Positions 1-8,642 of a stretch of DNA of 64,000 bases are shown here, piece by piece; within the stretch, counting starts at the first letter, position 1; the number at the start of each line of letters is the position of its first letter. The notes under the pieces are model-generated. The model was not told the DNA's origin, searched no databases, and saw only the letters and a list, made by a program, of their open reading frames with translations. The position numbers were made by a program, and so were the translations under genes. The DNA comes from Pseudothauera rhizosphaerae (lineage in GTDB: Bacteria > Pseudomonadota > Gammaproteobacteria > Burkholderiales > Rhodocyclaceae), in assembly GCF_004801305.1 (NCBI RefSeq), contig NZ_SSOD01000001.1, forward strand, positions 340,598-404,597, read 5' to 3'.

Positions 1-911
1 TCGCGCTCTTCCCCGACGACGGCGACAGCCCCGACCTGCTGCTGCGCTGCGCGGACAACGCCATGTACGGCGCCAAGGAGCTGGGCAGCAACTCCATGCT
101 GTTCTACCGCCCCGAGATGCACACCCGCAGCGGCGAGCGTTTCGCCATCGGCAGCGCGCTCAAGAACGCGCTGGGCGCCAACGAGTTCTTCCTCGTCTAC
201 CAGCCCCAGTTCCGCGCCGGCGCGCAGCGCCCGGTCGGCGTGGAGGCCCTGCTGCGCTGGCGCCACAACGGCGAGGTGATCACCCCGGACCGCTTCATCC
301 CCCTCAGCGAGGAGAAGGGGCTCATCGTCGAGGTGGGCGAATGGGTGCTGCGCACCGCCTGCACCCAGGGCCGCCTGTGGCACGAACAGGGCTTCAGCGA
401 CCTGCGGGTGGCGGTCAACCTGTCGGCGCGCCAGTTCCGCGAGCGCACGCTGGTGCCCATGATCTACGAGGTTCTGGAAGAAACCGGCTTCCCCCCCGCG
501 GCGCTGGAGATCGAGATCACCGAAAGCCTCACCCTCAGCAACGCCAACAGCGCCCCCAACATCCTCGGCGCGCTGAAGGAGATGGGCGTGGGCATCGCCA
601 TCGACGACTTCGGCACCGGCTATTCCTCCCTCGCCTGCCTGGGCCGCTACCCCATCGACACGCTGAAGATCGACCTGTCCTTCGTCCAGGCCATCGGGCG
701 CGACCCCCGCGTCGAGGCCATCATCTGCGCCATCGTCGCCATGGCCGGCACCCTGGGCATCGCCCTCGTCGCCGAAGGGGTGGAGACGGAAGCGCAGCGC
801 GATTTCCTGCTCGGCCGCGGCTGCGACGTGATCCAGGGCTACCTGGTCGGCAAGCCCATGCTGCCGCAGGAATTCGACGCGCACTTCGCCTCCGGCCTGC
901 TGCCGCACTGA
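1..911 (+). CDS. GGDEF-EAL cyclic-di-GMP phosphodiesterase, C-terminal part
   Basis: The gene runs in from the left edge, and the reading frame is open from base 3. The first residues are the tail of a GGDEF domain, with the usual ADNAMYGAKELG ending. A complete EAL domain follows, with VEALLRW, NLSARQF, EITES and DDFGTGYS. These carry the residues expected for metal binding and hydrolysis of cyclic-di-GMP, so the EAL domain is probably active; the GGDEF active site is outside the window. Any N-terminal sensor is also unseen. The gene sits just upstream of hydrogenase maturation genes, where hydrogenase structural genes might be expected. A functional link to them is only inference. Confidence 0.93.
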   Translation, partial: ALFPDDGDSPDLLLRCADNAMYGAKELGSNSMLFYRPEMHTRSGERFAIGSALKNALGANEFFLVYQPQFRAGAQRPVGVEALLRWRHNGEVITPDRFIPLSEEKGLIVEVGEWVLRTACTQGRLWHEQGFSDLRVAVNLSARQFRERTLVPMIYEVLEETGFPPAALEIEITESLTLSNANSAPNILGALKEMGVGIAIDDFGTGYSSLACLGRYPIDTLKIDLSFVQAIGRDPRVEAIICAIVAMAGTLGIALVAEGVETEAQRDFLLGRGCDVIQGYLVGKPMLPQEFDAHFASGLLPH

Positions 912-1023
912 AACGAAAGAAATCCTTCCGTTCCGGAAACATTCTTTCCACCCTCAGCACCTGCGCGCTCCGCTCCGCGCCCCAAGTCGCTGATTCTCCG
1001 CCGCCGTCGCCGGGGGCGGCGGC

Positions 1024-1039
1024 TGGCATGCTCCGTGCT
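1024..1039 (+). promoter_or_regulatory. Candidate sigma-54 (-24/-12) promoter before hoxM
   Basis: TGGCATG, four bases, then GTGCT. The GG and GC doublets lie 12 bases apart (1025 and 1037), as RpoN requires. It differs from the consensus TGGCACG-N4-TTGCW at two positions. A GC-rich stem (998-1005 with 1015-1022) lies immediately upstream. Start of transcription would fall near 1050, leaving a short leader before hoxM at 1078. HoxA, encoded later in the cluster, belongs to the family that activates such promoters. Confidence 0.55.
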
Positions 1040-1077
1040 GGACTTCCCCATCCCTTCCGCCCTCGCCCGCCACCGCC

Positions 1078-1698
1078 ATGAACGACACGCCCGACCCCAT
1101 CCTCGTGCTCGGCATCGGCAACCTGCTGTGGGCCGACGAAGGCTTCGGCGTGCGCTGCGTGGAAGCCTTCGGCGAACGCTGGGCGGTGCCGGAGCGGGTC
1201 ACCGTGCTCGACGGCGGCACCCAGGGCCTGTACCTGCTGCCCTACCTGACCGCCGCGCGCCGCCTCATCGTCTTCGACGCCATCGACTACGGCCTGCCGC
1301 CCGGCACCCTGCGCCAGGTGGAAAACGGCGAGGTGCCGCGCTTCATGGGCGTCAAGAAGATGAGCCTGCACCAGACCGGCTTCCAGGAAGTGCTAGCCGC
1401 GGCCGAACTGCTCGGGCAACTGCCCGCGGAAATGCTCTTGATCGGCGTGCAGCCCGCGGAACTGGACGACTACGGCGGCAGCCTGCGCCCGGCCGTGCGC
1501 GCCCTCGTGCCCGAGGCGGTGGAACTCGCCGCCGCCCGCCTGCGCGCCTGGGGCGTGGACCTGCGTCCCGCCGAGGGCGCCCGGCCGGTGCTCAACGACG
1601 ACGCCCTGGCCCTGGCCGGCTACGAGGCCGGCCGCCCGCCGGCCGAAGCCGCCTGGCGCCTGGGCGACGGGCGCTTCCACCCGGACGCGGTGCGCTGA
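1078..1698 (+). CDS. hoxM: Hydrogenase maturation endopeptidase HoxM/HupD
   Basis: This 206-residue protein belongs to the HybD/HupD/HyaD protease family, which removes the C-terminal peptide from the [NiFe] large subunit after nickel is inserted. The N-terminal LGIGNLLWADEGFG motif is typical. By alignment to HybD the nickel ligands would be E21, D67 and H98, and all three are present. The C-terminal tail is somewhat longer than in E. coli HybD. Its stop overlaps the start of hoxL (TGATG). It is the first gene of the maturation operon, but no cognate large subunit with a cleavable tail is encoded in this window. The only large subunit here, HoxC, does not need the protease. Confidence 0.93.
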   Translation: MNDTPDPILVLGIGNLLWADEGFGVRCVEAFGERWAVPERVTVLDGGTQGLYLLPYLTAARRLIVFDAIDYGLPPGTLRQVENGEVPRFMGVKKMSLHQTGFQEVLAAAELLGQLPAEMLLIGVQPAELDDYGGSLRPAVRALVPEAVELAAARLRAWGVDLRPAEGARPVLNDDALALAGYEAGRPPAEAAWRLGDGRFHPDAVR

Positions 1699-2012
1699 TG
1701 TGCATCGGCGTTCCCATGCAGGTCGTACACGGCGATGCCGTCCGCGCCCTGTGCCGCGGCCGCGACGGCGCCGAGGCCTGGATAGACCTGCTGCTCACCG
1801 GCCCCCAACCCCCCGGCACCTGGCTGCTGACCTTCCTCGGTGCCGCCCGCGAGGTCCTGGACGCCGAGCGCGCCGCGCGGATCGGCGCCGCCCTGGACGC
1901 GCTGGGCGACCTGCTCGCCGGGCGCAGTGCCGACGTGGACGCCGCCTTCGCCGACCTCGTCGAACGCGGCCCGCAACTGCCCGAATTCCTGCGCAAGGCT
2001 CCCACGTCGTGA
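1698..2012 (+). CDS. hoxL: HypC-family chaperone HoxL/HupF
   Basis: This 104-residue protein starts with MCIGVP, the invariant HypC/HupF N-terminus whose Cys2 carries the Fe(CN)2CO unit with HypD. It is longer than HypC (79 residues at 7256). It has an extra C-terminal helical region of about 30 residues, as HupF/HoxL proteins have. HupF/HoxL serves the uptake or membrane-bound hydrogenase large subunit and is reported to protect it in oxygen. The start overlaps the hoxM stop by one base, so translation is probably coupled. The next gene, hoxQ, begins 34 bases later. The hoxO/hupG gene that normally lies between them is missing. Confidence 0.9.
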   Translation: MCIGVPMQVVHGDAVRALCRGRDGAEAWIDLLLTGPQPPGTWLLTFLGAAREVLDAERAARIGAALDALGDLLAGRSADVDAAFADLVERGPQLPEFLRKAPTS

Positions 2013-2046
2013 GCCTCGCCCGATTGCCACCGACGGAGCCCCGGCC

Positions 2047-2964
2047 ATGAAAGCCTTCCCCATCCCGGTCGTTTCCCTGGACGCCGTGTCCGCCCTGGTC
2101 GGCCCCGGTTCGCAAGCCGCCGCGGACGAGGGTTTCGACTGGCTGCCGCTGCCCTCGGGCATGGGCACCTTCGACCCGCCGCCCCTGCCGGAGACGGCCA
2201 ACCCGGCCGCCACCGCCGCGGCCATCGCGGTGCTGGAAGACGCCCTTGCCGACCTGCGCGGCTGGGTCTTCGGCACCGGCACCAACCCGGCCTACGACCT
2301 CGCGCCCATGCCACCGGACGCGCTGGCGGTGATCAACGAAGCCCTCGGCCAGGGCGAGGTGTCCGCCATCGTGCGCGGCACGCCCGGCACCCCAGGCGAA
2401 ATCCACGTCCAGGAGACCGTGTTCGCCGGCCTGTGGCGGGTGCAGACCCTGGACGCGGACGGGCGGCTGGCCGCCGACGTGCTGGAAGCGGGCCCCATCC
2501 CCGCCGCGGTCCCGACCGCCGCGGCCGCCCCGCAGCGGGAGGCCGGACACCCGCTGCCGCCCCTGATAGCCGGCATCATGAATGCCCAGCCCGTGGTGCA
2601 CGAACTCATCGCCGCCGCCCACGCCCACCGCCCGGGCGACCCCGCCCACGTGGTCAACCTCAGCCTGCTGCCCATGACGCCGGCCGATCTGGCCTGGCTC
2701 TCCGCCGCCCTCGGCACCGGCCGCGCCGTCATCCTGTCCCGCGGCTACGGCAACTGCCGCATCGCCGCCACGGCGCTGCCCGCCACCTGGCGCGTGCAGT
2801 ACTTCAACAACGACGACAGGCTGATCCTGGACACCGTCGAGGTCACCGCCATCCCGGACGTGGCGCTGGCGGCCGCCGAGGATTTCGCCGACAGCCTGTT
2901 GCGGCTGGACGAATGGGTCGCTACCCTGCGCAAAGGTCTGGCAGACGGCGCCGGCGATGTTTGA
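2047..2964 (+). CDS. hoxQ: Hydrogenase small-subunit assembly protein HoxQ/HupH
   Basis: This 305-residue HupH/HyaF-family protein is cytoplasmic and has no signal peptide or membrane segment. The C-terminal half contains the recognisable family region with RGYGNCRI and VQYFNNDD followed by EVTAIPDVALAAAEDF. HoxQ/HupH acts with HoxO/HupG on the small subunit and its Tat signal before export; here HoxO is absent. The start at 2047 was chosen because it follows hoxL closely and matches the family N-terminus. It overlaps the rubredoxin gene by 8 bases. Confidence 0.9.
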   Translation: MKAFPIPVVSLDAVSALVGPGSQAAADEGFDWLPLPSGMGTFDPPPLPETANPAATAAAIAVLEDALADLRGWVFGTGTNPAYDLAPMPPDALAVINEALGQGEVSAIVRGTPGTPGEIHVQETVFAGLWRVQTLDADGRLAADVLEAGPIPAAVPTAAAAPQREAGHPLPPLIAGIMNAQPVVHELIAAAHAHRPGDPAHVVNLSLLPMTPADLAWLSAALGTGRAVILSRGYGNCRIAATALPATWRVQYFNNDDRLILDTVEVTAIPDVALAAAEDFADSLLRLDEWVATLRKGLADGAGDV

Positions 2965-3166
2965 GGGCAGCTATCTCGGCGACGACGGCCGGCTCACCGA
3001 CGATGCGCGGCTCGAATGCGGCATCTGCTGGTGGGTGTACGACCCGGCCGAGGGCGACGAGGTGGGCGGAATCCCGCCCGGCACCCCCTTCGCCCGCCTG
3101 CCCGCCCACTGGACCTGCCCCAACTGCGACGCCCCCAAGCACAAGTTCCTGGTGGTCAACGACTAG
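2957..3166 (+). CDS. hoxR: Rubredoxin HoxR/HupI
   Basis: This 69-residue rubredoxin has two Cys pairs, CGICWWVYDP and CPNCDAPK, that bind one Fe(Cys)4 centre. HoxR/HupI proteins support assembly of the small-subunit clusters of oxygen-exposed [NiFe] hydrogenases, especially the oxygen-tolerant type. The N-terminal extension before the first pair (MFEGSYLGDDGRL) and the conserved WTCPNCDAPK end are family features. The start overlaps the end of hoxQ, and its stop overlaps a possible GTG start of hoxT. The operon structure therefore suggests tightly coupled translation. Confidence 0.95.
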   Translation: MFEGSYLGDDGRLTDDARLECGICWWVYDPAEGDEVGGIPPGTPFARLPAHWTCPNCDAPKHKFLVVND

Positions 3167-3711
3167 TGCGGTACACACCACTCGCTCCGAACATGCTTCC
3201 GGCCGCATTAGCAGGTTCCGGTACCTCATCCGTGCTCGCAACGGCCTTTTCCTTCCACACCGAGAACCCCCGGCAGCTCCTGGCCGAGCGCTTCGCCCGC
3301 ATCGCCGCCACCCGCATGGCCGGCCTGCCGGTGGCGAACCCGGCGCTGGCGGTGGCCGTGCCCGCCATGGAGGCCTGGCAGGGCGAGTGGGTGGGTGTGC
3401 TGGTGACCCCGTGGGCGGTGAACCTGGTCATCCTGCCCGGCTCCGGCGGGCGCTTCCGCGCCATCGCCGTGGGTGCCTCCCAGCACTGGCATTTCCCTTC
3501 CGGCGAGTACGAATTCCTCGGCAGCCACGAGGACGGCCTGGGCCCCTACCAATGCTGTTCCCTGGCGTCGCCGGCCTTCGACTTCCCTACCCAGGCGGAT
3601 GGGGAAGCCTTCGCGCGGGCGGCCTTCGCCGCCCTGCTGGCCGAACCGGCGGCCCAGCCCGTCTCGCGGCGGGCCTTCCTGCGCGGCGGGCTGTTCGGAG
3701 GCGGGCGATGA
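3166..3711 (+). CDS. hoxT: [NiFe]-hydrogenase assembly chaperone HoxT/HupJ (HybE family)
   Basis: This is a HybE/HupJ-family chaperone of the hydrogenase small subunit. The conserved core runs from PRQLLAERFARI through GLPVANPAL and GVLVTPWAVNLVILPG to LPS-like FPSGEYEFLGSHE and a FL-G-LFG tail. The start is uncertain. GTG at 3166 overlaps the rubredoxin stop and gives 181 residues. ATG at 3193 gives 172 residues but has no obvious ribosome site. The end overlaps the hoxV start (ATGA). There is no signal peptide with either start. Confidence 0.85.
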   Translation: MRYTPLAPNMLPAALAGSGTSSVLATAFSFHTENPRQLLAERFARIAATRMAGLPVANPALAVAVPAMEAWQGEWVGVLVTPWAVNLVILPGSGGRFRAIAVGASQHWHFPSGEYEFLGSHEDGLGPYQCCSLASPAFDFPTQADGEAFARAAFAALLAEPAAQPVSRRAFLRGGLFGGGR

Positions 3712-4838
3712 ACCCGGCCGGCGAACTGCTGATCGCGGCTGAATGGGACGGCCTCGGCGTGACCCGCGCCGCGGCCCGCAACAGCCGCCCCCACGCCGCG
3801 AAGCTGCTGATCGGGCGCAGCGTGGACGAGGCCCTGGCGCTGGTGCCGGCCCTCTTCACCCTGTGCGGCAAGGCGCAGGGGCTCACCGCGCGGGCCGCGG
3901 TGGCCGCCGCCCGCGCGGAGCCCGCCCCCGACGAACCCGCGCGCATCGCCGCCGAACGCGCCATCGCCGCCGAGGCCGCCCAGGAACACCTGTGGCGCCT
4001 GCTGCTGGACTGGCCGGCCCTGTTCGACCATGAACCGCGCCGGGCGCGCTTCGCCGAGCTCTACCGCCGCCTCGCCAGCGCGGGTTCCGGCGGCGCCGAG
4101 ACCGCGCGCGAGGTGGGCGGCCAGCTCCTGGACCTGGTGGCCGCCGAACTGCTCTCCGGCTTCTTCACGGTGGCGCGGGAGCCGTCCAGCCTAGCGGAAT
4201 TCGCCAGCCGCGCCCGGCGCGGCGGCACCGTGGGCGCGGCCCTGGCCGACCTCCTGGAGATGGGCACCCACAGCCCACCGCAGGGCATGGCCGCGCTGCT
4301 GCCCGGCGCCGATGCCGCCACCTGGGCGGCAGAACTGGGCGGCGTGCCGGACGAAGCCTATTGCCGCGCCCCCACCTGGCAGGGCGCACCAGCCGAGACC
4401 GGGGCGCTGGCGCGCCACCACGGCTCCATGCTGGTCAAGCTGCTGATCGACCGCGGCCACCCGGTGGCCGCGCGGCTCTTCGCCGAGGTGGTGGATCTCT
4501 CCGACTGGGCCAGCCGGCTGCGCCACCCGCTGGCAAACGACATGCCGCCGGTGCTGGACGCCGCGCCCCTCGGCGAAGCGGCGGGCCTGGCGCGCTGCGA
4601 GACCGCCCGCGGCGTGCTGATCCACGCCGTATGTCTGGAAGGCGACACCATCGCCGACTACGCCATCGTCGCCCCCACCGAATGGAATTTCCACCCCGCC
4701 GGCAGCTTCGCCCGCGAAGGCAGCGGCTGGCAGGCGCCGGACCCGGAGACCGCGCGCCGCCATCTGACCGCGCTGGTACTCGGGCTCAATCCTTGCGTGC
4801 CCTTCCAGGTAAACCTCGCGGAGGCCGGCCATGCATGA
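3708..4838 (+). CDS. hoxV: Hydrogenase maturation scaffold HoxV/HupK
   Basis: This 376-residue HupK/HoxV protein is a diverged relative of the hydrogenase large subunit. It is reported to act as a scaffold for the Fe(CN)2CO unit on the way to the real large subunit. The large-subunit resemblance is seen near the end: DYAIVAPTEWNFHPAG, then LTALVLGLNPCVPFQVNL. Here the two-Cys DPCxxCxxH ligand motif has decayed to NPCVPFQV with one Cys. No CxxC pair is present at the N-terminus. The start overlaps the hoxT stop by 4 bases, and hypA starts inside its last codons. Confidence 0.88.
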   Translation: MNPAGELLIAAEWDGLGVTRAAARNSRPHAAKLLIGRSVDEALALVPALFTLCGKAQGLTARAAVAAARAEPAPDEPARIAAERAIAAEAAQEHLWRLLLDWPALFDHEPRRARFAELYRRLASAGSGGAETAREVGGQLLDLVAAELLSGFFTVAREPSSLAEFASRARRGGTVGAALADLLEMGTHSPPQGMAALLPGADAATWAAELGGVPDEAYCRAPTWQGAPAETGALARHHGSMLVKLLIDRGHPVAARLFAEVVDLSDWASRLRHPLANDMPPVLDAAPLGEAAGLARCETARGVLIHAVCLEGDTIADYAIVAPTEWNFHPAGSFAREGSGWQAPDPETARRHLTALVLGLNPCVPFQVNLAEAGHA

Positions 4839-5172
4839 GATGTCCCTGGCCGAAGGCGTGCGCGGTATCGTGGAAGACGCGGCCCGCGCCCATCCGGGGC
4901 GGAAGATAGCCGCGGTGGTGCTGGAGATCGGCGCACTCGCCGCGGTGGAGGTGGAAGCGCTCACCTTCTGCCTGGACGTGGTGCTGCGCGGCAGCGTGGC
5001 CGAAGGCGCCCGCGTGGACGTGGAAACGACGCCCGGCACCGGCTGGTGCATGCAATGCGCCGCGAACGTGCCGATCGCGGCGCTGTACGATGCCTGTCCG
5101 CACTGCGGCAGCTACCAGGTGCAGCCCACTGGCGGCACGGAGATGCGGGTCAAGGCCCTGGAACTGGAGTAG
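4831..5172 (+). CDS. hypA: Nickel metallochaperone HypA
   Basis: This 113-residue HypA has the N-terminal MHEMSL motif, whose His2 and Glu3 bind Ni(II). A zinc site is formed by C73, C76, C89 and C92 (WCMQC and CPHC). HypA accepts nickel with HypB and delivers it to the large-subunit precursor. It overlaps hoxV by 8 bases and is followed by hypB after a 5-base gap that carries part of an AGGA ribosome site. Length and motif spacing are normal for the family. Confidence 0.97.
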   Translation: MHEMSLAEGVRGIVEDAARAHPGRKIAAVVLEIGALAAVEVEALTFCLDVVLRGSVAEGARVDVETTPGTGWCMQCAANVPIAALYDACPHCGSYQVQPTGGTEMRVKALELE

Positions 5173-5177
5173 GAAGC

Positions 5178-6059
5178 ATGTGTACGGTTTGCGGTTGCGG
5201 CGGCGGAACGCTGACGATAGACGGCCGGGCGGTGCCGATGCGGGCGCCGGCCAAGGCGCACAACGAGGGCGGCACGCGCACCTGGCGTCCGGCTGCCGAT
5301 ACCCCGCCGGTGGAAACGGAAGCCGTGCACGCCACCCCCGGCCACCTGCACTTCGGCCACGGCCCGGCCCACGCCCACGCGCCCGGCCTCTCCCAGGGCG
5401 AGATGGTGCGCATCGAACGGGACATCCTCGGCAAGAACGACGCCCTCGCCGCCGCCAACCGCCGGCGCCTGGCCGAGCGGGGCGTGTTCGCGCTCAACCT
5501 CGTTTCCAGTCCCGGCTCGGGCAAGACCACGCTGCTGGTGGAGACCATCCGCCGGCTGGCCGGCCGCCTGCCGGTGGCGGTCGTCGAGGGCGACCAGCAG
5601 ACCGAGTTCGACGCCGAGCGCATCCGCGCCACCGGCGCCCCGGCGCTGCAGATCAACACCGGCAAGGGCTGCCACCTGGACGCCCACATGGTGGGCCGGG
5701 CGCTGGACGAACTGCCCCCGCCGCAGAACGGCCTGCTGCTGATCGAGAACGTGGGCAACCTGGTGTGCCCCGCCGCCTTCGACCTGGGCGAGGCCCACAA
5801 GGTGGTGATCCTGTCGGTCACCGAGGGCGAGGACAAGCCGCTGAAATACCCGGACATGTTCGCCGCCGCCGACCTGATGCTGCTCTCCAAGGTGGACCTG
5901 CTGCCCCATCTGTCCTTCGACGCCGGGCGCGCCGTGGACTACGCGCTACGGGTCAATCCGAAGCTGCGGGTGATCCGCTGCTCGGCCACCAGCGGCGAAG
6001 GCTTCGACGACTGGCTGGCCTGGATAGAGGCCGGCGCCACCCGCGCGCGGAACAGATGA
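5178..6059 (+). CDS. hypB: Hydrogenase nickel-incorporation GTPase HypB
   Basis: This 293-residue SIMIBI GTPase powers nickel insertion. The N-terminus has the high-affinity nickel motif MCTVCGCG. A modest His-rich stretch follows (H51, H56, H58, H61, H65, H67), shorter than the long His tracts of rhizobial HypB. The P-loop PGSGKTT covers about residues 112-118. Later motifs are [25 protein letters not shown] and LLSKVDLL. The stop overlaps the hypF start (ATGA). It works with HypA and probably receives nickel brought in by HupE. Confidence 0.97.
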   Translation: MCTVCGCGGGTLTIDGRAVPMRAPAKAHNEGGTRTWRPAADTPPVETEAVHATPGHLHFGHGPAHAHAPGLSQGEMVRIERDILGKNDALAAANRRRLAERGVFALNLVSSPGSGKTTLLVETIRRLAGRLPVAVVEGDQQTEFDAERIRATGAPALQINTGKGCHLDAHMVGRALDELPPPQNGLLLIENVGNLVCPAAFDLGEAHKVVILSVTEGEDKPLKYPDMFAAADLMLLSKVDLLPHLSFDAGRAVDYALRVNPKLRVIRCSATSGEGFDDWLAWIEAGATRARNR

Positions 6060-7252
6060 ACCCGGATCTGTGCAAAGCTCCCGTTCGCCCTGAGCCTGTC
6101 GAAGGGCGTTGCGCCAAGCGGGCTTCGACAAGCTCAGCCCGAACGGTTGGAGTCACAGTCGAACCACCACTCCCCCTGCCCGGTGCGCCGGTGCTGGCGG
6201 CCGGCGCCTGGTTCGAGGGCACGCCGGGACGGGTCGCGGACGGCCGCTTCCACCGCGCCCCCGGCGCCGGCGACCTGATCGACGCCGACGCCTGCCGCCG
6301 CTTCGACGCCGCCCTGGACGCGCTGGGCGCGCTGCCCGGCGAAGCGCCCCGGGCGGTGGCCCACGACCTGCACCCGGACTTCCACTCCACACTTGCCGCA
6401 TGCGCGCTGGCGGAACGGCTGCAGGTGCCCGCCATCCCCGTGCAACACCACCACGCCCATCTCGCCGCGGTGCTGGCCGAGCACGGCCACGCCGGCCCGG
6501 TGGTGGGCATCGCCGCCGACGGCGTGGGCCTGGGCACGGACGGCCATGCCTGGGGCGGCGAACTGCTGCATGTGGATGGCGCCGCCTGTACCCGGCTGGG
6601 CCATTTGCGTGCCCTGCCCCTGCCCGGCGGCGACCGGGCGGCCCGCGAGCCCTGGCGCATGGCCGCTGCGGTGCTGCAGCGGGCCGGGCGAGGCACGGAG
6701 ATCGCCCGCCGCTTCCCCCGCCACACGGCCGCCGCGCAACTGGCATCCATCGTCGACCGCCCGCAACTGTCCCCGCCCACCACCAGCTTGGGCCGCCATT
6801 TCGACGCCGCCGCAGCCCTGCTGGGCCTGTGCGAGGTGAACGAAACCGGCGCCCAGGCCGCCGTCGCGCTGGAATCGGCGGCCCGGGCCCACGGCCCGGT
6901 GCCCCCTGAGCCCGATGCCTGGCGCATCGAGCCGGACGGCACGCTGGATCTGCTGCCGCTGCTCGCACGCCTGGCCGACGAACCAAACGCCCCGCTCGGC
7001 GCCGCCCGCTTTCACGCCACCCTGGCCGCGGCCCTTGCCGGATGGCTCATCGCCGCCGCCGAAAACCTCGCCTGCCGCACCGTGGCGCTGGGCGGCGGCT
7101 GCTTCCACAACTGCCTGCTCTCCGCCGCCCTCGCCGACAGACTCGCCGCCGCCGGCCTCGCCGTGCTGCGCCCCGAACGCCTGCCGCCGGGCGATGCGGG
7201 CCTGGCCGCCGGGCAGGCCTGGGTAGCCCAACGCATCCTCCAAGGAAACTGA
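6056..7252 (+). CDS. hypF1: Truncated HypF (HypF1), Kae1-like carbamoyltransferase domain only
   Basis: The 398 residues cover only the C-terminal Kae1-like domain of HypF. The acylphosphatase, zinc-finger and YrdC-like domains of the usual 750-residue protein are missing. Typical HypF motifs are present: [39 protein letters not shown] and GGGCFHN. A short HypF1 is also encoded in the R. eutropha hyp cluster, so the truncation is probably ancestral. Residues of roughly 9-30 are encoded by a REP-like palindrome (6081-6146) and should not be part of the fold. The ATG at 6056 overlaps the hypB stop; a GTG near 6188 could be an alternative start. A full-length HypF may be encoded elsewhere. Confidence 0.88.
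   Translation: MNPDLCKAPVRPEPVEGRCAKRASTSSARTVGVTVEPPLPLPGAPVLAAGAWFEGTPGRVADGRFHRAPGAGDLIDADACRRFDAALDALGALPGEAPRAVAHDLHPDFHSTLAACALAERLQVPAIPVQHHHAHLAAVLAEHGHAGPVVGIAADGVGLGTDGHAWGGELLHVDGAACTRLGHLRALPLPGGDRAAREPWRMAAAVLQRAGRGTEIARRFPRHTAAAQLASIVDRPQLSPPTTSLGRHFDAAAALLGLCEVNETGAQAAVALESAARAHGPVPPEPDAWRIEPDGTLDLLPLLARLADEPNAPLGAARFHATLAAALAGWLIAAAENLACRTVALGGGCFHNCLLSAALADRLAAAGLAVLRPERLPPGDAGLAAGQAWVAQRILQGN
6081..6146. repeat. REP-like inverted repeat inside the 5' end of hypF1
   Basis: Arms 6081-6105 (CCGTTCGCCCTGAGCCTGTC then GAAGG) and 6122-6146 (GCTTCGACAAGCTCAGCCCG then AACGG) are near-perfect inverted copies around a 16-base loop. The unit resembles the widespread short palindrome of high-GC proteobacteria containing CTTCGACAAGCTCAG. 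It is in frame and translated as PVRPEPVEG...RASTSSART, a peptide signature of such insertions. Confidence 0.85.
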
Positions 7253-7255
7253 AGC

Positions 7256-7495
7256 ATGTGCCTCGCCATTCCCGCCCGCGTGGTGGAACTCGCCGCCGAC
7301 GACCAGGCCGTGGTGGACCTGGGCGGCGTGCGCAAGCAGATCTCGCTGGCCCTGGTGGACGGCGTCGTGCCCGGCGACTACGTGATCGTGCACGTGGGCT
7401 ACGCCCTGTCCCGCCTCGACCCGGAGGAGGCCGAGGCCACGCTGGCCCTGTTCCGCGAGGCCGGCGAACTGCTGCAACCGGGAAGCGCGGCGTGA
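7256..7495 (+). CDS. hypC: Hydrogenase maturation chaperone HypC
   Basis: This 79-residue HypC starts with MCLAIPARVVEL. Cys2 binds the Fe(CN)2CO group assembled with HypD. It then carries the iron to the large subunit. VDLGGVRKQISLALV and GDYVIVHVGYAL match the OB-like core. It is short, as HypC should be, and distinct from the longer HoxL at 1698. It starts 3 bases after the hypF1 stop, and its own stop overlaps the GTG start of hypD. Confidence 0.97.
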   Translation: MCLAIPARVVELAADDQAVVDLGGVRKQISLALVDGVVPGDYVIVHVGYALSRLDPEEAEATLALFREAGELLQPGSAA

Positions 7496-8625
7496 AATAC
7501 GTGGACGAGTTCCGCGACGGCGAGTTGGCCAAGGGGCTGGCCGCGGCGATCCGCGCCGAGGCCGACCCCGCGCGCCGCTACGCCTTCATGGAATTCTGCG
7601 GCGGCCACACCCACGCCATCTCCCGCTACGGCGTCACGGACCTGCTGCCGGCCAACGTGCGCATGATCCACGGCCCCGGCTGCCCGGTGTGCGTGCTGCC
7701 CATCGGCCGCATCGATCTGGCCATCCGGCTTGCCCTGGACCGGGGCGTCACCGTCGCCACCTACGGCGACTGCCTGCGGGTGCCGGCCTCGGAGGGGCTT
7801 TCCATGCTGAAGGCCAAGGCCCGCGGCGCCGACATCCGCATGGTGTATTCGGCGGCCGACGCGCTGGCGCTCGCGCAGCGCGAACCGGCGCGGGAAGTGG
7901 TGTTCTTCGCCATCGGCTTCGAGACTACCACCCCGCCCACGGCCCTGGTGCTGCGCCAGGCGCGGGAACTGGATCTGAAAAACTTCAGCGTGCTGTGCAA
8001 CCACGTGCTCACCCCGTCCGCCATCCAGACCATCCTGGAGAGCCCGGAGGTGCGCCAGCTCGGCAGCGTGCCCCTGGACGGCTTCGTCGGCCCGGCCCAC
8101 GTGTCCACGGTGATCGGCAGCCGGCCCTACGAATTCTTCGCCGAGGAATACCGCAAGCCGGTGGTCATCGCCGGCTTCGAGCCCCTGGACGTGATGCAGG
8201 CCATCCGCATGCTGGTGCGCCAGGTGAACGAGGGCCGCGCCCAGGTGGAAAACGAATTCACCCGCGCCGTAAGCCGGGACGGCAACCTCAAGGCCCAGGC
8301 CCTGGTGTCCGAGGTCTTCGAGCTGCGCCGCGCCTTCGAATGGCGCGGACTGGGCAGCGTGCCCTATTCCGCCCTGCGCATCCGCGCACCCTTCGCCGCC
8401 TGGGACGCGGAGGCCAAGTACGGCCTGGACTACCGCCCGGTGCCGGACCACAAGGGCTGCGAATGCGGCGCCATCCTGCGCGGGGTCAAGCGCCCCACGG
8501 ACTGCAGGCTGTTCGGCACCGTGTGCACGCCGGAAAATCCCATGGGCTCGTGCATGGTGTCCTCGGAAGGCGCCTGTGCCGCCCATTACAACTACGGCCG
8601 CTTCCGCGACCACGCCCCAACCTGA
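7492..8625 (+). CDS. hypD: Hydrogenase iron-cofactor assembly protein HypD
   Basis: This 377-residue protein is the scaffold on which cyanide and CO ligands are put on iron. The first conserved site is FCGGHTHAI (C36). The second is GPGCPVCVLP (C64 and C67). The [4Fe-4S] ligands lie in the C-terminal region, with KGCECGAIL and TPENPMGSCMVS. The start is a GTG overlapping the hypC stop. This gives the normal family N-terminus KYVDEFRD. Downstream, 17 bases including an AAGGAAA ribosome site separate it from the HepT-like gene. Confidence 0.97.
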   Translation: MKYVDEFRDGELAKGLAAAIRAEADPARRYAFMEFCGGHTHAISRYGVTDLLPANVRMIHGPGCPVCVLPIGRIDLAIRLALDRGVTVATYGDCLRVPASEGLSMLKAKARGADIRMVYSAADALALAQREPAREVVFFAIGFETTTPPTALVLRQARELDLKNFSVLCNHVLTPSAIQTILESPEVRQLGSVPLDGFVGPAHVSTVIGSRPYEFFAEEYRKPVVIAGFEPLDVMQAIRMLVRQVNEGRAQVENEFTRAVSRDGNLKAQALVSEVFELRRAFEWRGLGSVPYSALRIRAPFAAWDAEAKYGLDYRPVPDHKGCECGAILRGVKRPTDCRLFGTVCTPENPMGSCMVSSEGACAAHYNYGRFRDHAPT

Positions 8626-8642
8626 AAAAAAGGAAACCCACC

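Noticed and set aside
998..1022. GC-rich stem upstream of hoxM as a terminator for the EAL gene
   Set aside because: It has a long loop and no T tract, so it is noted only with the promoter beside it.
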